Origin: Gemmatimonadaceae bacterium
GTDB lineage: Bacteria > Gemmatimonadota > Gemmatimonadetes > Gemmatimonadales > Gemmatimonadaceae
Reading direction: 5' to 3'
Length of the DNA: 64,000 bases
Assembly: GCA_019752115.1 (NCBI GenBank)
Contig: JAIEMN010000053.1
Location: forward strand, 1 to 64,000
The notes below the pieces were generated by a model, which ran no database searches, had not been told where the DNA came from, and saw only the letters and a list, made by a program, of their open reading frames with translations. Within the stretch, counting starts at the first letter, position 1; every line of letters begins with the position of its first letter. Made by a program: the position numbers and the translations under genes. Positions 40,439-48,277 of this stretch are shown here, in pieces.

Positions 40439-42844
40439 CTACTCCCCATAGGGGATCCAGATGTTCTTGACCTGGACGGCCCGGCGCAGGAAATCCCTCC
40501 CCTCGCCGACGCGCGGGTCGAGCCACTCACGGCCGGTCCATTCGGTCCACGTCCGCTTGAGGTTGGCCGCCGAGGCCTTCTCCACCGCAGCCGCCCCCGA
40601 TTGTGATCCAAAGTACCACACTGCCTCAACATCGTCGTGCTCGGCGAGCACTTTGCTCAGGGCATCGCGCTGGCCGGTGACCAGATTGACGACCCCGGCC
40701 GGCACATCGGACGTCTCGAGCACGCTGTAGAAATCCGTTCCAAGAAGCGGGAAGCGCTCCGAGGGGACGGCGACGACCCGGTTGCCCGTGGCCAGTAGCG
40801 GACCGACGAGCGACACGAGCCCCAGCAACGGATACGGGTCCGGACAGGCCACGCCAACGACACCGATCGGTTCGTGCATCGCCAATGCGACGCCCCGCAG
40901 CGGTACGTCGTGCACCGCCCCATCGTGCTTGTCGGCCCAGGCCGCGTAGGTAAACAGGCGCGAGATCGCGGCGTTGACCTCGGCCTCGCCCGCACTCAGC
41001 GGATCGCCAGTGAGCGAGACGATGCGCGCAGCAAACTCCCCGGCGCGCACCGCCAGGTTCTCGGCCAGATAGTAAAGAATCTGCGCGCGCTGATGTCCCG
41101 ACAGCTTTGACCAGCCCGACGCCCCGCGCGCGGCTTCCACGGCGTTGCGCAGGTCCTTGCGATTGCCGTCGCCGACCTCACCCACGGCGTGACCGCTCAG
41201 CGAGCGAACCGTGATCGTGTAGCCAGAATCGGGGCGTGCCTGCTTGCCGCCGATGAAGAGCTTCGGGGTGCGATCGATGGCCGGCAGCGCCGGGGTCCCA
41301 CCGGTTGCACTCGCCGCCGCCTTCGGCGCCGGCATCACGGGCAGCGGCGCCGCGTCATGCGCGTGCACCGGCTTGAGGTACTCCCACATCCCTTCGCGGC
41401 CGCCTTCCCGCCCGAAGCCGGATTCGCGATAGCCACCAAACCCGGCCGCGGCATCGAAGAGGTTCGTGCTGTTGATCCACACCACGCCGCACTTGAGCTT
41501 GGGCGCGATATCGAGCGCGAGGTTGATGTTCTCGCTCCAGACGCTCGCGGCGAGGCCAAACGGCGTGTTGTTCGCCAGTGCCACCGCCTCTTCGGGAGTG
41601 CGGAACGTCATGCTGACGAGCACGGGGCCGAAGATCTCGACCTGTGCGATCGTGGCACTCGGCGCGACGTTCGTGAACAGCGTGGGCGGATGGAACCACC
41701 CGTCCTTCGGGGCGGCCCACGACGGCTGCCAGCAGGTGGCGCCTTCGTCGATGCCCTGCTGACAGAGCGCGCGAATGCGCTCCAACTGAACCGGCGCCAC
41801 GATGGCGCCCATGTCCACGGCCTTGTCGAGCGGCGCACCGACCCGCAGCGTCTCCATGCGATCGCGCAGCTTGGCGAGGAGTCGATCGGCGACGCCCTCC
41901 TGCACGAGCAAGCGCGAGCCGGCGCAGCACACCTGCCCCTGATTGAACCAGATCGCATCGACGACGCCTTCGACCACGGAGTCGAGATCGGCATCTTCGA
42001 AGACGACGAACGGACTCTTGCCGCCGAGTTCGAGCGAGAGCCCCTTGCCGGTCCCGGCCGTGGCCTTCCGGATCGCGCGCCCGACTTCGGTGCTGCCGGT
42101 GAAGGCGATCTTGTCCACGCCGGGATGATCCACGATGGCGGCGCCGGTTGCGCCGTCTCCCGTGACGAGGTTGAAGACGCCGGGCGGCAATCCGACTTCG
42201 TGCACGAGTTCCGCGAAGCGCAGCGCCGTGAGCGGCGTGTACTCGGCGGGCTTGAGCACCACCGTGTTTCCCGCGGCGAGCGCCGGCGCGACCTTCCACG
42301 CCAGCATGAGCAGCGGGAAGTTCCACGGGATCACCTGCCCCACGACGCCATACGCGTGGTAGCCGGCGAACTCGCGCTCCAGCAGTTGCGCCCATCCGGC
42401 GTGGTGGTAGAAGTGCCGCGCCACGAGCGGGATATCGATATCGCGCGTCTCGCGAATCGGCTTGCCGTTGTCGAGCGTTTCGAGCACCGCGAAGTGCCGC
42501 GCGTGCTTCTGGATGCCGCGCGCCAACGCGTACAACCAGCGTGCGCGCGCGTGATCGTCGAGCGCCTGCCAGGCGGGCAATGCGGCGCGGGCGGCCGCCA
42601 CGGCCGCGTCGACATCGGCGCTGGTGCCTTGCGCGACCTTGGCAAGCGCCGCGCCAGTGGCCGGCTCGTGCACATCGAACGTCGATGCGCCGGCGACCCA
42701 CTGGCCGTTGATGTAGTGCCCGAACGTGCCGCCGTGTTGCGCGATCCACTGCCGCACCGGGGCATCGCCCTCCGGCGCCGGCCCGTAGCTCATCTCGTCG
42801 TACAGCGCGCGCACCGTGGACACAGGAGGAGTGGTGGTTGCCAT
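40439..42844 (-). CDS. Two-domain aldehyde dehydrogenase, ALDH16 type
   Basis: 801-residue protein made of two aldehyde dehydrogenase domains. Domain 1 (about residues 35-500) is complete: GQVIPWNFPLLMLAWK, KPAEYTPLTAL, FTGSTEVGRAI, the general base in LELGGKSPF and the catalytic Cys in FNQGQVCCAGSRL. Domain 2 (about 530-801) keeps the fold (EPIGVVGVACPDPYPLLGL) but lacks a catalytic Cys and the E-L-G-G-K region. This architecture matches ALDH16, a family with a non-catalytic second domain. It oxidises an aldehyde using NAD(P). It lies 11 bases after the deoxyribose-phosphate aldolase gene, whose product acetaldehyde is a likely substrate. Confidence 0.9.
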   Translation of the reverse strand: MATTTPPVSTVRALYDEMSYGPAPEGDAPVRQWIAQHGGTFGHYINGQWVAGASTFDVHEPATGAALAKVAQGTSADVDAAVAAARAALPAWQALDDHARARWLYALARGIQKHARHFAVLETLDNGKPIRETRDIDIPLVARHFYHHAGWAQLLEREFAGYHAYGVVGQVIPWNFPLLMLAWKVAPALAAGNTVVLKPAEYTPLTALRFAELVHEVGLPPGVFNLVTGDGATGAAIVDHPGVDKIAFTGSTEVGRAIRKATAGTGKGLSLELGGKSPFVVFEDADLDSVVEGVVDAIWFNQGQVCCAGSRLLVQEGVADRLLAKLRDRMETLRVGAPLDKAVDMGAIVAPVQLERIRALCQQGIDEGATCWQPSWAAPKDGWFHPPTLFTNVAPSATIAQVEIFGPVLVSMTFRTPEEAVALANNTPFGLAASVWSENINLALDIAPKLKCGVVWINSTNLFDAAAGFGGYRESGFGREGGREGMWEYLKPVHAHDAAPLPVMPAPKAAASATGGTPALPAIDRTPKLFIGGKQARPDSGYTITVRSLSGHAVGEVGDGNRKDLRNAVEAARGASGWSKLSGHQRAQILYYLAENLAVRAGEFAARIVSLTGDPLSAGEAEVNAAISRLFTYAAWADKHDGAVHDVPLRGVALAMHEPIGVVGVACPDPYPLLGLVSLVGPLLATGNRVVAVPSERFPLLGTDFYSVLETSDVPAGVVNLVTGQRDALSKVLAEHDDVEAVWYFGSQSGAAAVEKASAANLKRTWTEWTGREWLDPRVGEGRDFLRRAVQVKNIWIPYGE

Positions 42845-42855
42845 GGTGCCTCGCG

Positions 42856-43905
42856 TCAGACCATCGGTTGGCGATGGGCCGCGGCATAGCGACCCGTCAC
42901 AAAGTGTTCGAGCTGTCGCTCGACGTCAGTGAGCAATCCGCTGGCGCCGAACCGGAAGAGATGCGGACGCAACCAGCGATCGCCGAGTTCTTCCTTCATG
43001 AGGATGAGCCAGTCGAGCGCCTGCTTGGCGGTGCGGATCCCGCCGGCCGGCTTGAAGCCCACTTCATGGCCGGTGCGGCTGCCGTACTCGCGGATCATGC
43101 GCGTCATGACGAGCCCCACGGGGAGCGTCGCGTTCGACGTCTCCTTGCCGGTGCTCGTCTTGATGAAATCGGACCCGGCCATCATGGCCACGAGGCTCGC
43201 GCGCGCGACATTGGTCAGCGTGGCCAGTTCGCCGACGCCCAGAATGGTCTTGAGATGCGCGTCGCCGCACGCCTCGCGGAAGGCCTTCACCTCGTCATAG
43301 AGCGCCTGCCAGTTGCCGGTGAGGACGTGGGCGCGGGTGATGACGATGTCGATCTCCGTCGCACCGGCCGCCACACTGGCGTGGATCTCGGCGAGACGCT
43401 GCTCGAACGGCGAGAGGCCGGCCGGGAAGCCCGTGGAGACGGCCGCGACCGGAATGCCGGAGCCCTTGAGCGCCTCCACCGCCGTGGCGACGTACTGGTG
43501 GTATACGCAGACCGCCCCGGTGGTGAGCCCGAGGTCGCCGATACCCAGCGCCTCGACCAGATCGGCGCGCAGGGGATGGCGGGCCTTGGCGCACAGGCGG
43601 CGGACGTTGCCCGCCGTGTCATCACCGGCGAGGGTGGTCAGATCCATGCAGCTGATGGCCCGCAATAGCCAGGCGGCCTGCCACTCTTTCTTGACCGTGC
43701 GGCGCGCCGGCAGGGCGGCCACCCGGCGCTCGACGGCACTCCGGTTCACCCGGGTGCCGCGCACCAGCGCGAGGTCGAGCGCCGTGCCCGGATTCCGGGC
43801 CGGATGCTCGTCAGGGGCGAGGCCGGACGGCCAGCGGACAGTGGGCCGGTCGGCCCCGTCGGCGGGGCGGATGGGCCGGGGGGCGTGCAGAGGAGTGACG
43901 GTCAT
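42856..43905 (-). CDS. deoC: Deoxyribose-phosphate aldolase, eukaryotic-like DERA type
   Basis: Class I aldolase (349 residues) splitting 2-deoxyribose-5-phosphate into glyceraldehyde-3-phosphate and acetaldehyde in nucleoside catabolism. The Schiff-base lysine is in GSDFIKTSTGKE, the second lysine in GFKPAGGIR, and the entry Asp region in ATEIDIVITRAHVLTG. It is longer than E. coli DeoC (about 259). The N-terminal DLTTLAGDDTAGNVRRLC and C-terminal KEELGDRWLRPHLFRFGAS match the animal DERA branch. It leads a minus-strand operon with the ALDH16-type gene. Confidence 0.94.
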   Translation of the reverse strand: MTVTPLHAPRPIRPADGADRPTVRWPSGLAPDEHPARNPGTALDLALVRGTRVNRSAVERRVAALPARRTVKKEWQAAWLLRAISCMDLTTLAGDDTAGNVRRLCAKARHPLRADLVEALGIGDLGLTTGAVCVYHQYVATAVEALKGSGIPVAAVSTGFPAGLSPFEQRLAEIHASVAAGATEIDIVITRAHVLTGNWQALYDEVKAFREACGDAHLKTILGVGELATLTNVARASLVAMMAGSDFIKTSTGKETSNATLPVGLVMTRMIREYGSRTGHEVGFKPAGGIRTAKQALDWLILMKEELGDRWLRPHLFRFGASGLLTDVERQLEHFVTGRYAAAHRQPMV

Positions 43906-44005
43906 GGCCCTACCAATCTAGAGGGGGGAGAAAAGCGGCGCTCAAGTTCCCGCCGTGTAACGCCGACACTCCCATTCGGAGAGGAGCACCCCGACCGAAA
44001 CCCGT
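43906..44005. promoter_or_regulatory. Divergent promoter region, deoC / Ig-like lipoprotein
   Basis: 100 bases between divergent starts, containing a purine tract (GAGGGGGGAGAAAAG on the plus strand), so the deoC message has a C/T-rich leader. I see no clear -35/-10 pair. Confidence 0.3.
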
Positions 44006-44692
44006 ATGCGTTCCCGACGTCCAATTCAGCTCGCTGCTCTCTTCGTAGCGATCCCGACGCTGCTTGCCTTTCCTGGCTGCACCAAAGCCACCGAAACGGC
44101 CGGCGCGTCGCGCCTGACGATTGTTCAGGGACATCTCCAGACGGCCGCGGTAGGTACGCTGCTGCCCACGCCGCTGATCCTGCGCGCGCTGGATACCGAT
44201 GGAAAGCCGGTCTCCGGCATCCCGATCAGCTTCAGCGTGGTGGCCGGCGGCGGCACGGTGGACCCCGCGACCGGCACCTCCGATGCCAATGGTGAGGTCA
44301 AGGCCAAGTGGACGCTCGGCCCGAGCTCACAGGTCCAGACGGTCCTCGGGAGCGCGGCCGGCGCCGAGCCCGTCACGATCAGCGCGCTGGGGATCCTCCC
44401 CTCGGACATGATCATCGCCCAGGGCAACAACCAGGTGGCCAAGCCGAGCACGGCGCTGCCGGTCCAGCTGGTGCTTCGGGTGACCGGCACGAACAACGTG
44501 CCCATTCCGAACCAGACCGTGGCGTTCTCGATCACCTCGGGTGGCGGGTCCCTCTCGCCCCAGAGCGCGGTCACGAACGCCCTCGGTGAGGTAACCGTGC
44601 GCTGGACGCTCGGCCCGACCGCCGGTCAGCAGGTGGCCATGGCGACGACGGGCAACATCGCCCCGGTGATCATCTCGGCGGTCGCGCAGTAA
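44006..44692 (+). CDS. Lipoprotein with two bacterial Ig-like (Big_1) domains
   Basis: 228-residue exported lipoprotein: signal peptide with lipobox LLAFPGC near residue 25, then two tandem Ig-like repeats. Each repeat has the Big_1/invasin-like pattern: VSGIPISFSVVAGGGTV...ANGEVKAKWTLGP in the first, and IPNQTVAFSITSGGGSL...ALGEVTVRWTLGP in the second. Such modules act as surface spacers or adhesion domains; no binding partner can be named. It is followed by an intrinsic terminator at 44766 and is probably monocistronic. Confidence 0.85.
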   Translation: MRSRRPIQLAALFVAIPTLLAFPGCTKATETAGASRLTIVQGHLQTAAVGTLLPTPLILRALDTDGKPVSGIPISFSVVAGGGTVDPATGTSDANGEVKAKWTLGPSSQVQTVLGSAAGAEPVTISALGILPSDMIIAQGNNQVAKPSTALPVQLVLRVTGTNNVPIPNQTVAFSITSGGGSLSPQSAVTNALGEVTVRWTLGPTAGQQVAMATTGNIAPVIISAVAQ

Positions 44693-44765
44693 GCGCGTTC
44701 ACGCATCACGATGTCTGCAGTCCGCGGGAACAGACCTCCGGTTCCCGTGTGTAGAGGAGGAGGCG

Positions 44766-44800
44766 AAACGGTCCGCGTACGCGCGGGCCGTTTTGTCTTT
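44766..44800 (+). terminator. Intrinsic terminator after the Ig-like lipoprotein gene
   Basis: AAACGGTCCGCG (44766-44777) pairs with CGCGGGCCGTTT (44782-44793), 11 of 12 matched plus a G-U, around TACG. The T-rich tail TTTTGTCTTT (44791-44800) follows, a textbook rho-independent terminator. Confidence 0.85.
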
Positions 44801-44842
44801 CCCATGGCGCGCTGACACGCGCGGTGCTTTTCCTTCGTATCG

Positions 44843-45781
44843 ATGCCCATGCCCCCCGCTGCTGACGCTCCCACACCCGCGACGACGCTGACCGGCCGCG
44901 TCGTCGTCGTGACGGGCGCCAGCGATGGCGTCGGCAAAGCGGCGGCCCGCGCGTTCGCGCAGCAGGGCGCGCACGTGGTCATGGTGGGGCGCAACGAGGC
45001 GAAGACCGCGGCGGCGGCACGGGCGATCATGTCGGAGAGCGGATCACGCACGGTGACGTGGGACATCGCCGATCTGTCCGATCCCGACGCGGTGCGCGAG
45101 CTGGCGGATCGACTGCGCGCGCGTCACCCGGTCGTGCACGTGCTCGTGAACAACGCCGGGGCGATGTTCCTCGAGCGGGGCGTCACGCGCGGCGGGTTCG
45201 AGCGCACCTTCGCGCTGAATCATCTGAGCTATGTGCAGCTCGCCCTCCGCCTGCTGCCGTCGCTCGTGGCGGCCGCCGAAGCCGGTGCGCCGGCGCGCGT
45301 GATCAACGTGGCGAGCCGCGCGCATCGGAACGCGCGCCCGGACCTCGACGACTTGCAGAGCGCGCGGGGCTACGGTGGATGGCGCGTGTACGCCAACTCC
45401 AAGCTGTTCAATCTCTGGTTCACGCAGGCGCTCGCCGCGCGCGTGGACGCCGCGCGCGTGTCGGTGCACGCCATGCACCCCGGCGTGGTCCGCACCCGCT
45501 TTGCGACGAACAACGGTCGCCTGGGGCGCGTGCTGCGGCGCCTGATGGATCTTCGCAGTGTCACGCCGGAGCAAGGGGCCGATACGATCGTGTGGCTGGC
45601 CAGCGCCCTCGAACCGCTGGCGCACCCCGGCGCCTACTGGGTGCGGCGGACGCGCACGACGCCGTCGCGCGTGGCGCAGGACGCCGCGCGCCGCGAGGCG
45701 CTGTGGACGCGCACGGCCGCGCTGCTGCAGATCGACGCTGACGCCATGATCCGCGACGCCTCGGCTGCCGTGACCCGATGA
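44843..45781 (+). CDS. Short-chain dehydrogenase/reductase, retinol-dehydrogenase-like
   Basis: NAD(P)-dependent oxidoreductase of 312 residues. It has the cofactor motif TGASDGVGKA near residue 25, the structural NNAG, and the catalytic YANSK with an upstream Ser in NVASRAH. Its length and C-terminal helix set place it with the retinol-dehydrogenase-like SDRs; the substrate is unknown. Its TGA overlaps the ATG of the ABC1-kinase gene (ATGA), so the two are co-translated, which suggests a lipid or quinone-related role (inference). Confidence 0.9.
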   Translation: MPMPPAADAPTPATTLTGRVVVVTGASDGVGKAAARAFAQQGAHVVMVGRNEAKTAAAARAIMSESGSRTVTWDIADLSDPDAVRELADRLRARHPVVHVLVNNAGAMFLERGVTRGGFERTFALNHLSYVQLALRLLPSLVAAAEAGAPARVINVASRAHRNARPDLDDLQSARGYGGWRVYANSKLFNLWFTQALAARVDAARVSVHAMHPGVVRTRFATNNGRLGRVLRRLMDLRSVTPEQGADTIVWLASALEPLAHPGAYWVRRTRTTPSRVAQDAARREALWTRTAALLQIDADAMIRDASAAVTR

Positions 45782-47250
45782 GCCGCGCGAACGACCGGAC
45801 GCCGCCGCTCTGGCGAGACCTCCCGCGGTTGGCCGTCATTCTCTGGCGCACGGTCCCGCTGGTGGTGTCGTTCCTGCGCGATCAGCATCGCTGGGTCACG
45901 CGCGGCCCGGCGGTCCCGCGCAGCATGGCCTTTCACGAGCGACGCGCGCGGCGGTTGGTGGAGCAGATCGCCACGCTCGGACCGGCGTTTGTGAAACTCG
46001 CCCAGATCTTTGCGACCCGCGCGGATCTGATCCCCGAGCCCTACCTCACGGCGCTGGTGTCGCTCACGGATCGCGTGCCGCCGGTGCCGTGGAGTGCGTT
46101 GCGCCCGGTGATGGCGCAGGCGTGGCAGGCAGCCCCCGAGTCGGTGGTGGAGGCGCTCGATCCGGTGCCGCTGGCCGCCGGCTCGCTGGGCCAGGTCCAT
46201 CGCGCCCGGTATCAGGGGCGCGAGGTGGTGGTGAAGGTGCTGCGCCCGCAGGTCGAAGCGATCGTGACGCGCGATGTCCGGTTGGCGCGCCGGATCGTGG
46301 ATTGGATGTACGCGCGCTGGCCGCACCACCACGTGTTGGGCTTCCGCGTCGTGCTCGATGAGTTTGGCCGACACGTAGGCGAGGAGATGGATTTCGAGCG
46401 TGAGGCGCTGCAATGCATGCGCATGCGCGAGCGGTTTGCCGATGAGCCACGGCTCCGCATTCCGCGCATCGAGACAGCGCTCACCCGCCGCGAGGTGCTC
46501 GTCATGGAGTACCTCGAGGGCACGCGCATCGATCAGCTCGACGCGCAGATCGCGAGCGGTCTCGTCTCCCCGCGCACGCTCGTCGAAACGCTCATCGAGA
46601 GCTACGCGCGCATGATGTTGCGCGACGGCGTCTTTCACGCCGATCCCCATCCCGGCAACCTGCTCGTCGATGCGCAGGGGCGTCTCATCCTGCTCGACTT
46701 CGGCATGGTGATCGATGTGCCGGTGGCCACGCGCAAGGCGCTGTTCGACACGATCGTGGCCGCGATCCGTCGCGATGCCGAGGGCACGTCGGCGGGGTTC
46801 TTTGCCCTCGGGTTGGTGGCGCCGGGCACGCCGCCGGAGACCATGCATCAACTCGTGGACGTGCTGCTGGGGATTGCGTACGCCGAGACGAGCACGGTGG
46901 AGCGCGCGCGTGTACTCGCCGATCGCGTCATGCGCGAACTCTTCGACTGGCCGATCGTGCTCCCCGGTGAACTCGTCTACTTTGCGCGCACCGCCGCCCT
47001 GATCGAAGGCGTGGGCGCACGGTACGACCGGCATTTCAACAGCATTCGCGTCGCGTCGCCCATCGTCATGCGGCTGCGCAACGAATTGCTGGCGGCGCTC
47101 CTGGGCGACGATGGCAAGCGGGAGCCGCTCGTGACCTTCGCGGCGACGCTCGGTGCCCTGGCGGGCACCGCCGCCCAGTGGCTCTCACGCGCCGGCCGAC
47201 AACTCCAGGCGCGATGGTCGGCGCCACCGGGAGATCCGTCGCTCAACTGA
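45778..47250 (+). CDS. ABC1/ADCK (UbiB-type) atypical kinase family protein
   Basis: 490-residue member of the UbiB/COQ8 family of atypical protein-kinase-like ATPases that support quinone and prenyl-lipid metabolism at the membrane. The signature KxGQ region reads GPAFVKLAQIFATRADLIP, with Ala in place of the usual Gly. The Ala-rich nucleotide loop reads LAAGSLGQVHRA, with Gly in place of an Ala. Catalytic motifs are normal: VVVKVLRP lysine, FHADPHPGN and LLDFGMV. A hydrophobic C-terminal segment (AATLGALAGTAAQWL) may be a weak anchor. Coupled to the SDR gene upstream; ends at a hairpin shared with the convergent PEP-CTERM gene. Confidence 0.9.
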   Translation: MSRANDRTPPLWRDLPRLAVILWRTVPLVVSFLRDQHRWVTRGPAVPRSMAFHERRARRLVEQIATLGPAFVKLAQIFATRADLIPEPYLTALVSLTDRVPPVPWSALRPVMAQAWQAAPESVVEALDPVPLAAGSLGQVHRARYQGREVVVKVLRPQVEAIVTRDVRLARRIVDWMYARWPHHHVLGFRVVLDEFGRHVGEEMDFEREALQCMRMRERFADEPRLRIPRIETALTRREVLVMEYLEGTRIDQLDAQIASGLVSPRTLVETLIESYARMMLRDGVFHADPHPGNLLVDAQGRLILLDFGMVIDVPVATRKALFDTIVAAIRRDAEGTSAGFFALGLVAPGTPPETMHQLVDVLLGIAYAETSTVERARVLADRVMRELFDWPIVLPGELVYFARTAALIEGVGARYDRHFNSIRVASPIVMRLRNELLAALLGDDGKREPLVTFAATLGALAGTAAQWLSRAGRQLQARWSAPPGDPSLN

Positions 47251-47276
47251 GCGGGTGATGCCAACGCATTACGAAA

Positions 47277-47308
47277 CGGCCCCGCCCTCCCGAAGGAGGA
47301 CGGGGCCG
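47277..47308. terminator. Hairpin between convergent ADCK and PEP-CTERM genes
   Basis: CGGCCCCG (47277-47284) pairs with CGGGGCCG (47301-47308), then one mismatch, then CCTCC with GGAGG around a CGAA tetraloop. It sits between two convergent stops and probably terminates both. The minus-strand exit has only TTT. Confidence 0.7.
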
Positions 47309-47329
47309 ATCGTTATGTCGCGAGCGTGC

Positions 47330-48061
47330 TTAGATCGACGCCTTGCGACGGCGACGGGCCACGAGACCCATACCGAGGAGGCCCGCCGTCATGAGCGCGT
47401 AGGTCGACGGCTCGGGAGTCACGACCGCCTTGCCCGGGCCGGACGTCAGAAACTCCTGATTCGATTCGCAGTTGTAGTCGTAACGACCACAGGACAACAC
47501 ATCATCCGAAAGAACAAACCAATTATTGGCCAAGTCCTTGGTGGTAATCGTCGTCGGCACGAAACCCAGCAGGCTGGAGTAGCCGCTCGTGGTAAAGTTG
47601 CTGTCGAAGAGCTTCCAGATCGTGCCCTGAATGTTCACCGCGCTGTAGACGCCGGCGGCGGTGGACGTTCCCTTCGACGCATCGTAGCGCTCGATGAGCC
47701 ACGCGGCCTTGAGGTACTTGTCTTCGGCGCCAGCACGCGTCCGCGTCCAGTTCCCGTCGCCGCGAACCGGATCCGAGTTGGTGGTGAACGCGGTGGCGTA
47801 GTACGAGTCGTAGGTCGTCTTGGAGGGTGCGAAGTGATTGAAGTCCACGCACCAGATGATCTGCTCGTTGTTATTGCCCAGCAGCGGCAGGAAGTCCTTC
47901 ACGTCGGCCTTGTAGGGACCGACCTGCGAGCCATTGACCGTGCCATTTCCAGACACATCGCCGACATACTTGACGTTCCCGAGTACCGGGGCCTTGGCTT
48001 GCGCCGATGCCGTCGATGCCGCGGCGACGAGGGAAAAGGCGAGGAGGAGTGTCTTACGCAT
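47330..48061 (-). CDS. PEP-CTERM sorting domain protein
   Basis: 243-residue exported protein with an N-terminal signal peptide (LLLAFSLVAAASTASAQ) and a C-terminal PEP-CTERM tail: TPEPSTYALMTAGLLGMGLVA followed by the basic cluster RRRRKA. Such tails are recognised by exosortase/EpsH, which cuts and places proteins at the cell surface or in extracellular polymer. The middle part (CVDFNHF, AAWLIERYDA, SAVNIQGTIWKLFD) resembles other secreted PEP-CTERM proteins with no known function. No exosortase gene is in the window. The ATG at 48061 has a C/T-rich leader (CTCCTCCCCG) instead of a Shine-Dalgarno. Confidence 0.88.
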   Translation of the reverse strand: MRKTLLLAFSLVAAASTASAQAKAPVLGNVKYVGDVSGNGTVNGSQVGPYKADVKDFLPLLGNNNEQIIWCVDFNHFAPSKTTYDSYYATAFTTNSDPVRGDGNWTRTRAGAEDKYLKAAWLIERYDASKGTSTAAGVYSAVNIQGTIWKLFDSNFTTSGYSSLLGFVPTTITTKDLANNWFVLSDDVLSCGRYDYNCESNQEFLTSGPGKAVVTPEPSTYALMTAGLLGMGLVARRRRKASI

Positions 48062-48128
48062 CGGGGAGGAGATTTAGGGAAGAGGCTGCATCATCTCGCT
48101 CGTCCATGAAGCAATCGCAATGCCAGAA

Positions 48129-48158
48129 AATTAATCCCCCTTCATACTCTGGCGGCAA
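48129..48158 (-). promoter_or_regulatory. Possible promoter of the PEP-CTERM gene
   Basis: On the minus strand TTGCCG (48158-48153) and TTAATT (48134-48129) are separated by 18 bases, about 70 bases before the ATG. This lies in the only clearly AT-rich non-coding stretch of the window (about 48110-48250). Confidence 0.25.
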
Positions 48159-48277
48159 ACGCGTAAGTGTTTACTCAATAAGCCTTTGCAATAGTCCCGC
48201 TCGCTTTGATAGGCGTGAGTTCGTCGCGGCGAACTTCAAATATCATGTAGCGTCCATCACACAGTTGCGGCGACGCC

